Positions 46,563 to 56,722 of a DNA stretch of 64,000 nucleotides are shown piece after piece. This DNA is from Planctomycetota bacterium (lineage in GTDB: Bacteria > Planctomycetota > PLA2). Every line of letters begins with the position of its first letter. Positions within the stretch are counted from its first letter, which is position 1. Position numbers and translations under genes: made by a program. The notes below the pieces were generated by a model. That model saw nothing but the letters and a program-made list of their open reading frames with translations. It did not search any database and was not told the origin of the DNA. The stretch lies in assembly GCA_021776785.1 (NCBI GenBank), contig JAJFFF010000052.1, positions 1 through 64,000 of the forward strand, read 5' to 3'.

Positions 46563-47456
46563 ACCGGGTTCTCCGACCGCGCCCACGTCTAGCAGCTCGA
46601 TCAGCGCGGCGGCCGCACGCGACAAGTGGCGATCGCGGCGCAACACCACCACGATCTTGCGGCGCAACGGATCCCCCTCCAGCGGGCGCACTTTTAGCGT
46701 TCGACCGTCCACCTCGGCCACGGCGGACGCCGGGAGAATCGCGCATCCAAAGCCTTCCGCCACGTATCGCTTTTGCACTTCCACGTTGCCCGTCTCCAGC
46801 ACGACGCGCGGCTTCGCCCCGGCCGCTCGCAGAGCGCGGTCCACGGCGTCCCGCGTCTCGGTCCCTTTGGCCAGCGCCACCCACGGGCGGTCGTCGAGCG
46901 CGGCGAGCGACACGGTGCGCCGCCTTAGCAGGGGATCCTTGAGGCGGCTCACGATCACGAACGGCTCTTCGCGAATCACGCGCGCCTCGAGCCGGCGGTC
47001 GATCGACAGCGGACGCGTGACGACGCCGCAGTCGAGATCACCCCGCACCAACAGATCGAGAATTTCGGCTGTGTACGCGTTGCGAATCGTGATCTCGGCC
47101 ACGGGAAACTGCTTGCGGAACGCCCGCAGGATCGGCGGGAGCAGGTAAAGGCTCACGGTGTCGCTCGCCCCGACGCGGACCAGGCCGCCGCGTGACTGCG
47201 CCAGCTCGCCGAGTTGCTGCAGCGCATCCTCGACATCGGCAAAGATCTTTTCGGCCGACCGGTACAGGACGGCTCCCGCTTCGGTCAGCGCTACGCCTTT
47301 GCGCGCGCGGTCAAACAGTCGCTGCCCCAGCTCGGTTTCGAGCCCTTTGATGCGGACCGACATCGCCGGCTGCGAGATGTGCAGGATCTTGGCCGCGCGC
47401 GAAAAAGAGCGCTCGGTGGCGACGTGAAAAAACGACCGTAATGACTCAAGATCCAC
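46560..47456 (-). CDS. LysR-family transcriptional regulator
   Basis: 298 aa from a GTG. N-terminal winged helix: DLESLRSFFHVATERSFSRAAKILHISQPAMSVRIKGLE, the hallmark LysR helix-turn-helix. Then an effector-binding domain with the usual two sub-domains (VRVGASDTVSLYLLPPILRAF, and GCAILPASAV). Inducer and targets are unknown. TATAAT (47468-47473, minus strand) ends 11 nt before the GTG. LysR proteins often control a divergent gene; the MFS transporter at 47708 is transcribed away from it and is the natural candidate. Confidence 0.93.
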   Translation of the reverse strand: MDLESLRSFFHVATERSFSRAAKILHISQPAMSVRIKGLETELGQRLFDRARKGVALTEAGAVLYRSAEKIFADVEDALQQLGELAQSRGGLVRVGASDTVSLYLLPPILRAFRKQFPVAEITIRNAYTAEILDLLVRGDLDCGVVTRPLSIDRRLEARVIREEPFVIVSRLKDPLLRRRTVSLAALDDRPWVALAKGTETRDAVDRALRAAGAKPRVVLETGNVEVQKRYVAEGFGCAILPASAVAEVDGRTLKVRPLEGDPLRRKIVVVLRRDRHLSRAAAALIELLDVGAVGEPG

Positions 47457-47707
47457 GATTAACGAGGATTATAGATAACCAGGACGAAGAAGACCAACCA
47501 AAGAACAGCAAGAACGCCGTAACCTAAGTATTACCAAAGACTTAAGAAAACAAGAAGCGCGCGCAAACACAGAACAAGAAGGGAGCCGCGCGCAAAAAAT
47601 CCCGCAGACACCCTCCATATCCCAAGCCCAGCCAACAACTTACAACAACCTTACACGGGACCTGGTCCCGCATTTGTGGTCCCGCATTTGGGGTCGCGGG
47701 TCGTGCA
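47457..47707. other. A/purine-rich intergenic region with GGTCCCGCATT repeats
   Basis: The first 180 nt are much less GC-rich than the surroundings and A-rich on the plus strand. The second part holds GGTCCCGCATTT at 47664-47675 and 47678-47689 and GGTCCCGCATTG at 47711-47722, with a degenerate copy between. The LysR promoter (TATAAT 47468-47473, minus strand) is here. Possible LysR operator region. Confidence 0.55.
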
Positions 47708-47722
47708 TTGGGTCCCGCATTG
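47664..47722. repeat. GGTCCCGCATT direct repeats
   Basis: Three clear 12-nt copies and one weak copy. The last copy falls inside the predicted start of the MFS gene. Confidence 0.75.
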
Positions 47723-48928
47723 GGGGTAGGGTCTCGGGTTATCGACCTTGGGCGGCGGAATTTTCGGCTTTTTTTGGCCTTTCGGGTGGCTACCCGGACC
47801 CTGCTCTTTGCGCCCTACATTCAGCACTTCATGGCCCATGTGCGCGACATGGGCGACGCAAACTACGGCAAAATTCAATCGATCTACTACCTCACAACGG
47901 TCGCGTTGGAGGTGCCGTCCGGCGTGGTGGCCGATCGGCTCGGGCGGCGATGGACGTTGGCGATCGGGGCGCTGGGTGCGGCGCTCGGCAGCTTCGGCTG
48001 CGCCATGGCGCACGACTTCATGACGTTTGCGTGCAGCGAAGTCCTCTTCGCGGTCGGCACGGCGTTCATCAGTGGAGCGGACTCGGCGCTGCTCTACGAC
48101 TCGCTGGCCGCGCAAGGGCGGCAACACGAGTACCCCCGCGCGGAAGCGGCGGCGCAGGCGATATGGCTGGTGACGTCCGCCATCGGGTTCTTATGCATCG
48201 ACCTGTTTTTGTGGAGCGGGGACACGGTCGATCCAACGATCGCGTTTTGGGCAAGCGGCGTGATGATGCTGTTCGGCGTCGGTTGCGCGCTCGCCATGCG
48301 CGAGCCTCCGCGGCAGCGGCTGACCACGCGCCAGATCACGACCGGGGCGATGCGCGATGTGTTCAAGCTGCCCGGCGTGTTACGGCTGATAGCGTACAGC
48401 GTGGGGCTGTTCGCGCTGCTCCGCATGGCGATCGTGATGTTTTTCAACCCGGCTTTGAAGGGGTCCGGACTCCCCGTGCACCTGTTCGGAACCGTTCTGG
48501 CGGTGGTCAACATCGTCGGCGCGTTCGCCGCCTGGAAGGCGGGTTCGGTACTGCAAGGCCGCCGCGCCCGCTCGCTGATGATCGCGATGCCGATCGCCAT
48601 GATCGTGATGTTTTTGGGGCTCGGAATGAGCAACAGCTTGGGGATGGCCGCCCTGTTCTGCCTGCAAGGCGCGGTCTTCGGCGTCTATCCGCTCGTGATG
48701 AGAACCGAACTCAACGCGATGGTCCCGTCGGCAGATCGGCGAGCGACCGTACTGAGCATCGAGTCGCTGAGCTGCCGCCTGGCATTCGCCCCGATCGCGG
48801 CCCTGGCCGGGTGGTCGGTTGAGTCCTTGGGATTTGGCGTCGGCGTCGCGTTGAGTGTGGGTGTCGCGTGCCTGCCGTTCTTGCTCGTCCCGTTCCTCCG
48901 CCGCCACGGCCCGGTCGCCGGACCGTAA
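47708..48928 (+). CDS. Major facilitator superfamily transporter
   Basis: About 400 aa with some twelve hydrophobic helices. The MFS loop 2-3 motif is VPSGVVADRLGRRWTL, and later helices include LLRMAIVMFFNPAL and GAVFGVYPLV. Substrate not predictable. The start is uncertain: in-frame TTG codons at 47708 and 47720 both lie in the GGTCCCGCATT repeats, and the first solid internal candidate is a GTG at 47784, which would cut into helix 1. It is divergent from the LysR gene. Confidence 0.85.
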   Translation: MGPALGVGSRVIDLGRRNFRLFLAFRVATRTLLFAPYIQHFMAHVRDMGDANYGKIQSIYYLTTVALEVPSGVVADRLGRRWTLAIGALGAALGSFGCAMAHDFMTFACSEVLFAVGTAFISGADSALLYDSLAAQGRQHEYPRAEAAAQAIWLVTSAIGFLCIDLFLWSGDTVDPTIAFWASGVMMLFGVGCALAMREPPRQRLTTRQITTGAMRDVFKLPGVLRLIAYSVGLFALLRMAIVMFFNPALKGSGLPVHLFGTVLAVVNIVGAFAAWKAGSVLQGRRARSLMIAMPIAMIVMFLGLGMSNSLGMAALFCLQGAVFGVYPLVMRTELNAMVPSADRRATVLSIESLSCRLAFAPIAALAGWSVESLGFGVGVALSVGVACLPFLLVPFLRRHGPVAGP

Positions 48929-48968
48929 CGAGGGCCTGACGGGGCCCCGCGCAAAGGCACGCCGCGCG

Positions 48969-48974
48969 TATAGT
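48969..48974 (+). promoter_or_regulatory. -10 element of the PQQ/TPR giant gene (leaderless)
   Basis: TATAGT, 6 nt before the ATG at 48981. Confidence 0.5.
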
Positions 48975-48980
48975 GAGGCG

Positions 48981-51900
48981 ATGCGACGGCTGGCTTGGCT
49001 CTTGGTCCTCTGCGCCGCCCCCATTCAGGCGGACCCGACAGAAGGTGCGGTGCGGCTGTTCACCGACGACGCCATCCCCCGCTACCTCGAACGCGGGCAG
49101 CAACTCGCCCGCACCGAGCGCTGGCGCCAGATGGTGACGGTGCTGCAGCGCGTGATCGCGGGCGGAAAAGAAGTGCTCCCCGACCTTCCGGAGACGATTC
49201 GCGACTTCGCCGTGTACTCCGAGGACAACGTCCTCTACTACCCGGCTCGCGCGCTGTGCGTCAAACGCCTCGCCGAGCTCCCGCCGGAAGGCCTGCAGGT
49301 CTATCGCGACGAGTTCGATCGCCAGGCAAAAGACCTCTACACAAAAGCGCTGCAAGCAACCGGCCTGGCCGTACGCCTGAAACGCTTCATGGCGGTTTAC
49401 GACCAGTACCTTCCGTCGAGCTACGGCGACGACGCGCTCGAGCAAGCGGCCAACATCAACTTGTCGCTCGGCCGGTACTACGAAGCGCTATCGCAATTCC
49501 GCATGCTGTTGGAGCTGTACCCAAAAGACAGTGATCGAGACCTCGCACTCTGCGCAGCCAAGAGCGCGTACTGCGCGGCGCGCATCGCGGACGACCACAC
49601 GCTGACGGCGATCCTGGACGAGCTCACGGCAAACCACGCCGGCAAGACCGTGGTGATCGAAGGCAAGCGCGTAGCGGTCACCAGCCTGGCCGGCCACCCG
49701 CGCTTCCAGCTCACGCACGCCGCGCGCAATGGCCGCAACAAGGACTGGCTCATGGCGGGCGGCAACGCGTCGCGCACCCGCATCGCCGAGGATCTACCCG
49801 ACGACATCGGACCCACCCCGTTCTGGTCCCGGCGGATCGACGAGCGCGATCCGCGCATCACGGCCGAGTACGGAACGTGGGAACTCACCGAGCACAACCG
49901 TCAGCCGAGCCCGGATCCGAAATCCGTGTCGGCCAACCTCGCATGGATTGCCGTGCGACCTTATCCCACGGCGCGGCCCGCGATCGCCAACGGGATCATG
50001 TATCTAAAAGACGGCAACGAGCTGATCGCGCGCAGCGTGTTGACCGGGCGTATCCTCACGGGATTCGCGCGGATGGAAGGCAACTCGCGCAACCTAAACA
50101 GCCTTCACTCGATCGACTCCGTCCGCAAAGACGGAAGCGATCCCAAGGTCGAGCGGGCGTACCGCTACCTCGACTACGGCGGGCAAAGCGTGACGGTCTC
50201 GCGCGGCACCGTGTTCCTCTTGGAACAGTTGCGCCGACCGCAGCACCTCATGTCGCAGACCAGCAAAGCCGGGCGACCCTTAAACATCTTGTCGGCCAAA
50301 GATCCCACCGGCAACCTGAAGTGGTCCTGGCAGCCGGAGTGCGGCAGCGTCGAGCTCTTCAACGACCCGAGCAAGCGCGACGCCTGGAAACTCGACTTCA
50401 ACCAACACGGCCGCGTGCATTTCCGCGGCCCGGGCATTGTCGTCAGCGACATCCTCTACACGGTGGTCCATGAGGAGGGCGTCGGCGTAGGCGTCTGGGC
50501 CTTCGACGCGCGCACGGGTCGCGTTCTGTACCGCACGCCCGTTCACTACAAGGATGAACTCGCGGGCATCACGCCGTCGGACGCCTCGATCTCGGTCGCG
50601 GGCGGCGTCGCGTATGTAGCCGCGAACTCCGGCGTCATCGCGGCCGTCGATGCGCTCCCTCCCGGTCACGTGCGCTGGATCCGCCGCTACTCGCGCCAGC
50701 TCACCAGAACGGGCGGCCGGCGCGGCGCCCGGCACCGTTTCGCGAGCATGGGATTTGGGCACAGCGAGCCGGTCGTCACGCAAGGCCGGGTCATCTGCGC
50801 TCCATCCGACTCACAGCACGTGTTCGCGTTAGACGCGACCACCGGCAAAGAGCTCTGGTCGCGCCGACGGGGGTCATCTGGAGTGGGCTCGCCGCACATC
50901 ATCGTCGGCGTCGGAAAGGGCATCGTTTTTCTGGCGGGCGAAGAAGTCGTCGCCATCGACGCGACCACCGGCAAGACGGTCTGGACCGAACCCGGCAAAG
51001 GAACGCCGTTCGGGCGCGGCTTCGTCGGCGAAAAGTACGTTCACATTCCGATCAACCTCCCGCCCGAGCGGTCCGCGATCCTGCGCTACTCCATCACCGA
51101 CGGCACGCAGCCCAAGGAACTCCTCTTCGACGTCGCGCGCCTCGGTAACTTGGTACACGTCGACGGACGACTCATCGTGACCAACGGCGAGGAGATGATG
51201 GTCTTCCTGAATCAGCCCGCCGAAAAAGCGAAACTCGCCGCCGCTACGACCGTGGCGGAACTCACCGAACGTGCACACTTCGCGCTCGCGTCGCAGCCGC
51301 CTGATCGTGAAGCCGCACGCCGCGACTTTGCGGCCGCACGCAAGCTCACCACACCGAAGTCCGGGCCCGACCTGCTCGTGGCCGCGCTTGAGAACCTGTT
51401 CGACCTCGCGCGAACCAGTCCGACCGAATCGATCCTCGAAGAAATGACCGCGGTCGCCGAGCGCATCGAGCGCGAAAACACCGACCCGCGTTTCCCGCAC
51501 CCGACGCGGCGCTTCCCGTACATCGCGCAAGTGGACTACGCCCGCGTGACCGCCCTCAGCAAGCTCGGCAAGGGCGAAGAAGCGATGGTCGCTCTTGAGC
51601 ATTTCGTCGATACGCACGGTGCCGTTGACAAGTTCAAGGAAAACTCCGTCATCGTGGGCGGCGCCATCACGCGCGTCGGCAACGCTGCCGCGGCGCTCTA
51701 CGAAGAACTGCTCGAAAACAACGAGACGTTCCGCAGCGCGTTCGAGAAACGCGTGCGCGATCAGATAAACGCCGCGATCGCCACAAAAGACATCGCCGCA
51801 CTCACGCAGATTCCCGTGCGCTATCACTATCGAGCACCGACCGGAGACTGTTACTTCGCGCGCGCCGACTTGCTGCGTGAGCAAAGTCGCACCGCGGACG

Positions 51901-53546
51901 AGGGCCAGGCGCTCCGCGAGTTCATCCGCGAGTACAAGCTGCACGAGCGCCGGGCCGAAGCGTTCTTGCGCTTGGCGGACGGCCTCGCAACGCAAGGGAA
52001 GTACTCCGCGGCGCAAGCGCTACGAAACCGCGTCGTCTTGGAGATGCCCAATGAAGTGCGTCGCGCGGACCTCGCGCAGATGCTCGCGAAACTTGACAGC
52101 CTCCTGCCGAAAGGATCGTCCACGCTGAAGGCGCCAAAGATTCGCCTTCCGCTTGCGTCGAAGCGCATCCTCGCCCGCGCGTCCGGCGCGCTGGCGGTCC
52201 GGGGCGCATGGCCGAAAGATTCCCGCGTGCGTGCGATCCTCGCCGACGAGAGCGAGCTGACGGCGATCGACGCAGAGGGCAAGACCGTATGGACCGCGCC
52301 GTTCGGCGCGCCGAACGCGGCCCCGCCGGGCGGCGGCGAGGACCCGACGACCGCGATCGTTTCCGCGGCCATTCACGCCGCACGCTACGCCGAAATCGTC
52401 GACGGCGACCTCTATGTCGGCGACGTCACCGGCGTCATGCGCGTCGGCCTCAACGACGGCCAAGTCAAATGGCGGGCGCCGGATGATCCGGTGCAGGCCA
52501 CAAAAGACGCGCAGTATTGCGTCGAGCTTTTGCGCGCGCAGATCACCACAACCCAAACCGAAGGGTCGAACGGCCCGCGCCAAGAATGGCTGCCCAACCA
52601 CGTGCGCTCGGGCAAGCTAATCGTTCGCTATCACCCGCGCCGCGGCTTCGAGGCCGTGCAACTTTCCGACGGAACGCCCAAGTGGGTCGCCGCGACCGAA
52701 GGGCCGCTCGTCGGTCCGCCGTCTGTGCGCGGTCACCTGTTGGCCGCTGGGTGGGAGCGCGGCGCGACGATCTACGACGTCAGCAACGGCACGGTATTGC
52801 GCAACGAGCCCGCTCCGAAAGGCGGGGCATTGCTCGCGCCGCCGATTCTCGACCCGCTCGGGCGGCTGCTCGTCGTCGTGAGCACGGGCACCGATCGCGA
52901 CACCGGATCGCTCCGCATCCTCAACGCCGGCAATCTTCGCAGCGCTCACGACTGGACGTACAAAGTGAAGCATCGCCACGCCGCGGTGCTCCACTGCGAC
53001 GGCAAGACGGTTGTGTTCCACAACGGCGGCACAGCGGGCGGACCTGGCAGCGAGTCCAACCTGCTCGTTGTCGATCTCGCGAGCGGGTCCGTGATTCGCA
53101 CGCGCACCCACAAGCTATTTCGCGACTACCGCATCATGAAGAGCGGCGACAAACTGTTTGTCTTCACGCACTGCCGCGGCGACGCCGCGACCGGTGCGCG
53201 ACTGTTTCGCGTCGACGTTCGCAGCGGCGACCCGCTGAAGTACGACTACCCGCCGGAGGCCACCGTCTACGGGGAACCGCTCATGACCGCTCGGTTCATC
53301 GCCATAACGGGGAGCGGATCCCAGGGTGGAAACGTAGTGCTCTATAACCGTGAGGCCTCGACCGATTCCCGGAACTGGTACCCCGTTTTCCACAACACAG
53401 CCGTCGCCGAGGGCCGACTGCTCAAGTTGCCCGCCAAAGGGGAGCCTTGGTATCGCTCCGCCCCGGCGGTGGCCGAATTTGGCGAGGCTTTGCTCGTCAC
53501 CGGGCCGTTCGGCGCCTGGGAACTCGCTGCCACGGACCAAAAATAG
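48981..53546 (+). CDS. Giant secreted protein: TPR and PQQ-like beta-propeller repeats
   Basis: 1521 aa. Signal peptide 1-17 (ending IQA). Residues about 25-250: TPR-like helices (ALEQAANINLSLGRYYEALSQFRMLLELYP). About 260-760: PQQ-binding-like propeller blades with the AxDAxTGxxxW pattern (VWAFDARTGRVLYR, VFALDATTGKELWSRR, VVAIDATTGKTVWTE). About 770-1060: second TPR part. About 1080-1510: second propeller part (LTAIDAEGKTVW, VMRVGLNDGQVKWRAP, VVDLASGSVIRT). Such proteins are frequent in planctomycetes; ligand and enzymatic activity unknown. Start at 48981, TATAGT 6 nt upstream. Confidence 0.8.
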   Translation: MRRLAWLLVLCAAPIQADPTEGAVRLFTDDAIPRYLERGQQLARTERWRQMVTVLQRVIAGGKEVLPDLPETIRDFAVYSEDNVLYYPARALCVKRLAELPPEGLQVYRDEFDRQAKDLYTKALQATGLAVRLKRFMAVYDQYLPSSYGDDALEQAANINLSLGRYYEALSQFRMLLELYPKDSDRDLALCAAKSAYCAARIADDHTLTAILDELTANHAGKTVVIEGKRVAVTSLAGHPRFQLTHAARNGRNKDWLMAGGNASRTRIAEDLPDDIGPTPFWSRRIDERDPRITAEYGTWELTEHNRQPSPDPKSVSANLAWIAVRPYPTARPAIANGIMYLKDGNELIARSVLTGRILTGFARMEGNSRNLNSLHSIDSVRKDGSDPKVERAYRYLDYGGQSVTVSRGTVFLLEQLRRPQHLMSQTSKAGRPLNILSAKDPTGNLKWSWQPECGSVELFNDPSKRDAWKLDFNQHGRVHFRGPGIVVSDILYTVVHEEGVGVGVWAFDARTGRVLYRTPVHYKDELAGITPSDASISVAGGVAYVAANSGVIAAVDALPPGHVRWIRRYSRQLTRTGGRRGARHRFASMGFGHSEPVVTQGRVICAPSDSQHVFALDATTGKELWSRRRGSSGVGSPHIIVGVGKGIVFLAGEEVVAIDATTGKTVWTEPGKGTPFGRGFVGEKYVHIPINLPPERSAILRYSITDGTQPKELLFDVARLGNLVHVDGRLIVTNGEEMMVFLNQPAEKAKLAAATTVAELTERAHFALASQPPDREAARRDFAAARKLTTPKSGPDLLVAALENLFDLARTSPTESILEEMTAVAERIERENTDPRFPHPTRRFPYIAQVDYARVTALSKLGKGEEAMVALEHFVDTHGAVDKFKENSVIVGGAITRVGNAAAALYEELLENNETFRSAFEKRVRDQINAAIATKDIAALTQIPVRYHYRAPTGDCYFARADLLREQSRTADEGQALREFIREYKLHERRAEAFLRLADGLATQGKYSAAQALRNRVVLEMPNEVRRADLAQMLAKLDSLLPKGSSTLKAPKIRLPLASKRILARASGALAVRGAWPKDSRVRAILADESELTAIDAEGKTVWTAPFGAPNAAPPGGGEDPTTAIVSAAIHAARYAEIVDGDLYVGDVTGVMRVGLNDGQVKWRAPDDPVQATKDAQYCVELLRAQITTTQTEGSNGPRQEWLPNHVRSGKLIVRYHPRRGFEAVQLSDGTPKWVAATEGPLVGPPSVRGHLLAAGWERGATIYDVSNGTVLRNEPAPKGGALLAPPILDPLGRLLVVVSTGTDRDTGSLRILNAGNLRSAHDWTYKVKHRHAAVLHCDGKTVVFHNGGTAGGPGSESNLLVVDLASGSVIRTRTHKLFRDYRIMKSGDKLFVFTHCRGDAATGARLFRVDVRSGDPLKYDYPPEATVYGEPLMTARFIAITGSGSQGGNVVLYNREASTDSRNWYPVFHNTAVAEGRLLKLPAKGEPWYRSAPAVAEFGEALLVTGPFGAWELAATDQK

Positions 53547-53652
53547 CGGCCGACGGGCGGAAATCGACGCCCGCCGGGGGGCCCGCGCCTCTCGCGCGCG
53601 TCACAATCGACCTCGTGGCAGGTCTTTTACGGCGCGTTTGGCAAGCCCGGTT

Positions 53653-53658
53653 TACGCT
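53653..53658 (+). promoter_or_regulatory. -10 element of the cyclase-fold gene (leaderless)
   Basis: TACGCT, 6 nt before the ATG at 53665. Confidence 0.4.
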
Positions 53659-53664
53659 TATGCG

Positions 53665-54696
53665 ATGAAGCGGGTTTGGATCATTATCCTCACGGGTGTT
53701 CTGACTCTCCAGGGCCGAGCGCAAGACCTCGCGGTCGAGCCGCTGCCGGAAGGGGTCACCAAACAAACCGAGCGCCGCATCAACAACGCGCTCCGTTATC
53801 TGGCGCGCGAACAAAACAAGGACGGCTCTTGGCGCTCCGCCGGCGGGATGGGCAGCTATCCCGTTGCTATGACCGGCTTGGCCGCCCTCGCGCTGACCGC
53901 GTCGGGATCGACTCCCGTGCGTGGGCCATACGCCCGCAACGTGCGTCGTGCGGTGAACTTCTGCCTCGCGCAGCAGCAGCCGAACGGCTTGATCGCCGCG
54001 CCGAGCGAAGAGGGTCGCTCGATGTACGGCCACGGCTTTTCGATGCTGTTTTTGGGCCAGGTCTACGGCATGGAAGAGGACCGCGGTCGGCAACAGCGGA
54101 TCAAGGCTGCATTGCGGCGCGGCGTCCAGCTCATCGTCCGCTCGCAATCGCGCGCAGGCGGTTGGCTCTACACGCCGGACTCCGGCGGCGACGAAGGCTC
54201 CGTCACGATCACGCAAATGCAAGCGCTGCGGGCCGCCCGTAACGCCGGCGTGCATGTTCCGAAAAAGACCGTCAATAAGGCGGTGGAATACATCGAGAAG
54301 TCCCAAAACCCCGATGGTGGGATTTCGTATTCGATTCACTCGCGCGGCAGCCGTCCCGCGATCTCCGCAGCCGCATGCGCCGTGCTCTACAACGCCGGTG
54401 CCTACGACTCCAAGATCGCCGACAAGTGCTTCAAGTACGCCTGGAAGACGTGCAAGCCGACCGTGAGTGCGAGCGGCCACTACTTCTACACGCAGCTCTA
54501 CATGTCGCAGGCTTGCTGGCAAAAGGGCGACAAGTTTTGGAAGAAGTACTACGAGGGCATCCAGCGCTACTTGCTGCGCACGCAGCAAGGCAACGGTTCG
54601 TGGCGCGGCGATGGCGTCGGAACGTCGTACGGTACGGCGATCGGGCTCCTCATCCTGCAGATTCCCTACAATCACCTCCCCATCTTGAGCCGCTAG
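53665..54696 (+). CDS. Secreted squalene-cyclase/prenyltransferase-fold protein
   Basis: 343 aa. Signal peptide 1-19 (ending GRA). The rest consists of alpha/alpha-barrel repeats with the QW-like pattern N-x-DGSW: REQNKDGSWRSAGG, AQQQPNGLIAAPSEE, QSRAGGWLYTPDSGG, SQNPDGGISY, RTQQGNGSWRGDG. The fold is that of terpenoid cyclases, but no DxDD catalytic motif is evident, so an enzymatic role is doubtful. In planctomycetes such proteins often sit beside MoxR-DUF58-BatA genes, as here (61 nt upstream of moxR). Confidence 0.8.
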   Translation: MKRVWIIILTGVLTLQGRAQDLAVEPLPEGVTKQTERRINNALRYLAREQNKDGSWRSAGGMGSYPVAMTGLAALALTASGSTPVRGPYARNVRRAVNFCLAQQQPNGLIAAPSEEGRSMYGHGFSMLFLGQVYGMEEDRGRQQRIKAALRRGVQLIVRSQSRAGGWLYTPDSGGDEGSVTITQMQALRAARNAGVHVPKKTVNKAVEYIEKSQNPDGGISYSIHSRGSRPAISAAACAVLYNAGAYDSKIADKCFKYAWKTCKPTVSASGHYFYTQLYMSQACWQKGDKFWKKYYEGIQRYLLRTQQGNGSWRGDGVGTSYGTAIGLLILQIPYNHLPILSR

Positions 54697-54757
54697 CGCA
54701 AACGCCGGCCGGTTACGGGTCCCAGAGAACAACAGATAAGAAGAGAGGGCAACGTCC

Positions 54758-55795
54758 ATGGACGATCGCGCCGCGATTACGCGCCTAAAAGAGGCGCACG
54801 ATCAGATCCGCAAAGAGATCGGGAAAGTCATCATTGGGCAGGAACAAGTCGTAGACGAGCTCCTGCTGGCGATTTTCTCGAAGAGTCACTGCATTCTTGA
54901 AGGCGTGCCCGGGCTCGCCAAAACGTTGCTTGTCTCCACGTTGGCGAAGACGCTCAACTTGGATTTCAGCCGCATTCAGTTCACGCCGGACTTGATGCCG
55001 TCCGACATCACCGGCACCGAGGTGATTCAGGAAGACCGCGCATCGGGAACGCGCAACTTCAAGTTCATGCGAGGTCCGGTCTTCGCGAACGTGGTCCTCG
55101 CCGATGAGATCAACCGCACGCCGCCGAAGACGCAAGCCGCGCTTCTCGAAGCGATGCAGGAACGACAGGTCACGGTCGGCGGCGAACGCCATCCGCTTCC
55201 GGATCCGTTCTTCGTGCTCGCCACGCAAAACCCGATCGAGCAGGAAGGGACGTATCCGCTGCCCGAAGCGCAGCAGGACCGCTTCATGCTCAAGATCCAG
55301 GTGACGTACCCGTCATGGGACGAGGAGCGCGAAGTCGTCAAGGCAACGACGTCCGATCTTGAGACGACCGTCGAGCCGGTTCTCAGCGGCGAGGACATGC
55401 TCATGTGCCAGCGCGCGGTGCGCCGCGTCCCGGTGGCGGACCACGTCGTCGAGTACGCAATGCGTTTGGTGCGCTGCACGCGCGTGGGTCAGCCCGACCT
55501 GCCGGACTTCATTACCGAGAACGTCGCGTGGGGCGCTGGGCCGCGCGCGTGTCAGTTCTTGGTACTCGGCGCCAAAGCGCGCGCCGCGTTGTCGGGCCGC
55601 AGTGCTGCGACGTGCGCAGACGTCAAGTCTGTCGCGCTGCCGGTGCTACGCCACCGAATCCTGACCAACTTCGCCGCTGAGTCGTCGGGCATCGATGCCG
55701 ACCACATCATCGGCCGGATTTTGGAGACCACCCCGGACAAAGATGTTGGAGCGGCGGGCGGCGCGGAAGCGGCCCCGGTGCTCAAGGACTCGTAG
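54758..55795 (+). CDS. MoxR-family AAA+ ATPase
   Basis: 345 aa. A cytoplasmic chaperone-like ATPase, usually maturing or loading VWA proteins. Walker A GVPGLAKT at residues 49-56, Walker [25 protein letters not shown], sensor 1 [23 protein letters not shown] (MoxR signature) and sensor 2 LPVLRHRI. Shine-Dalgarno GAGAGGG is 7-10 nt before the ATG. First gene of the tightly linked MoxR-DUF58-BatA-VWA-DUF4175 operon (18-nt gap to DUF58, then overlaps). Confidence 0.95.
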   Translation: MDDRAAITRLKEAHDQIRKEIGKVIIGQEQVVDELLLAIFSKSHCILEGVPGLAKTLLVSTLAKTLNLDFSRIQFTPDLMPSDITGTEVIQEDRASGTRNFKFMRGPVFANVVLADEINRTPPKTQAALLEAMQERQVTVGGERHPLPDPFFVLATQNPIEQEGTYPLPEAQQDRFMLKIQVTYPSWDEEREVVKATTSDLETTVEPVLSGEDMLMCQRAVRRVPVADHVVEYAMRLVRCTRVGQPDLPDFITENVAWGAGPRACQFLVLGAKARAALSGRSAATCADVKSVALPVLRHRILTNFAAESSGIDADHIIGRILETTPDKDVGAAGGAEAAPVLKDS

Positions 55796-55813
55796 CCTAA
55801 GGGCACAAACAAA

Positions 55814-56722
55814 ATGGCTACGTCTAAGCACCTTGATCCGAAGGTGCTGGCCGAGATCTCTCGTCTCGACCTGCGCGCGCGCCAGGTCGTGATCGGTTAT
55901 GTCTCCGGCCTGCACAAGTCCCCGCGCAAAGGGTACTCCGTCGAATTCGCCGAGCACCGAGAGTACGTGCCCGGCGACGACATTCGCCACATCGACTGGA
56001 AGCTGTATGGGCGCGAAGACCGCTTCTACATCAAGCAGTACGAGGAGGAGACCAACCTCCGTTGCAACCTCCTCATCGACATGTCGGAGTCGATGCGTTT
56101 CGGCACGGGCCCACTTAACAAGTTTGATTACGCGGCGACGGCCGCGGCGGCGATGGGATTCTTGCTGCTCAAGCAACGCGACGCCGTCGGAATGCGGTTG
56201 TTTGACGACGAACTGCGCGGCGTTGTCCCGCTCTCGACGAACCGGCACAGCTTGCACAACATGCTCCACATGATGGAGCCCATCACGCCGAAGAAAAAGA
56301 CGGACTTCTCGGGCCCGCTGCGCGAGTTCGCCGAGCAGGCGGGGTCGCGTTCGATGGTTGTGATTTTGTCCGACCTATTCGCGCCGCTCGACACGATCGA
56401 GAAAGGCCTCAAACTCCTCCGCCACAAACGGCACGAGGTGTTGCTCCTTCACGTCATGGACGAAACCGAGCTCACGTTTCCGTTCGAGGACAACACGAAG
56501 TTCCTCGGACTGGAAGACCTGCCGGACTTGGTCGCGGAACCGCGCGCGCTCCGCGAGGGATACCTCGAGGTGATTCAGGAGTTTTTGCAAAATGTGCGTC
56601 GCATGTGCGCGCAGTTGCGCGTTGACTACCAGCTCCTGTCCACGGGCGATCGCCTGGACAAGGCGCTGAGCGGATTCCTGGCAGCGCGCGGCCGCGTCGT
56701 ACGCGGGAGCAGCGGACGATGA
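55814..56722 (+). CDS. DUF58 domain protein
   Basis: 302 aa. The DUF58 signature REYVPGDDIRHIDWKLYGREDRF is at about residues 52-74; the following domain is VWA-like with a LLIDMSESM metal site (DxSxS). Proteins of this type act with MoxR ATPases and membrane VWA proteins; exact role not established. The stop overlaps the next ATG (ATGA). Confidence 0.94.
   Translation: MATSKHLDPKVLAEISRLDLRARQVVIGYVSGLHKSPRKGYSVEFAEHREYVPGDDIRHIDWKLYGREDRFYIKQYEEETNLRCNLLIDMSESMRFGTGPLNKFDYAATAAAAMGFLLLKQRDAVGMRLFDDELRGVVPLSTNRHSLHNMLHMMEPITPKKKTDFSGPLREFAEQAGSRSMVVILSDLFAPLDTIEKGLKLLRHKRHEVLLLHVMDETELTFPFEDNTKFLGLEDLPDLVAEPRALREGYLEVIQEFLQNVRRMCAQLRVDYQLLSTGDRLDKALSGFLAARGRVVRGSSGR

Noticed and set aside
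50874..52016. 380-codon minus-strand frame under the PQQ/TPR gene
   Set aside because: Antisense to a gene with clear propeller and TPR repeats; no domain of its own.
53497..54759. 420-codon minus-strand frame under the cyclase-fold gene
   Set aside because: Antisense shadow; the plus strand has the repeats and signal peptide.
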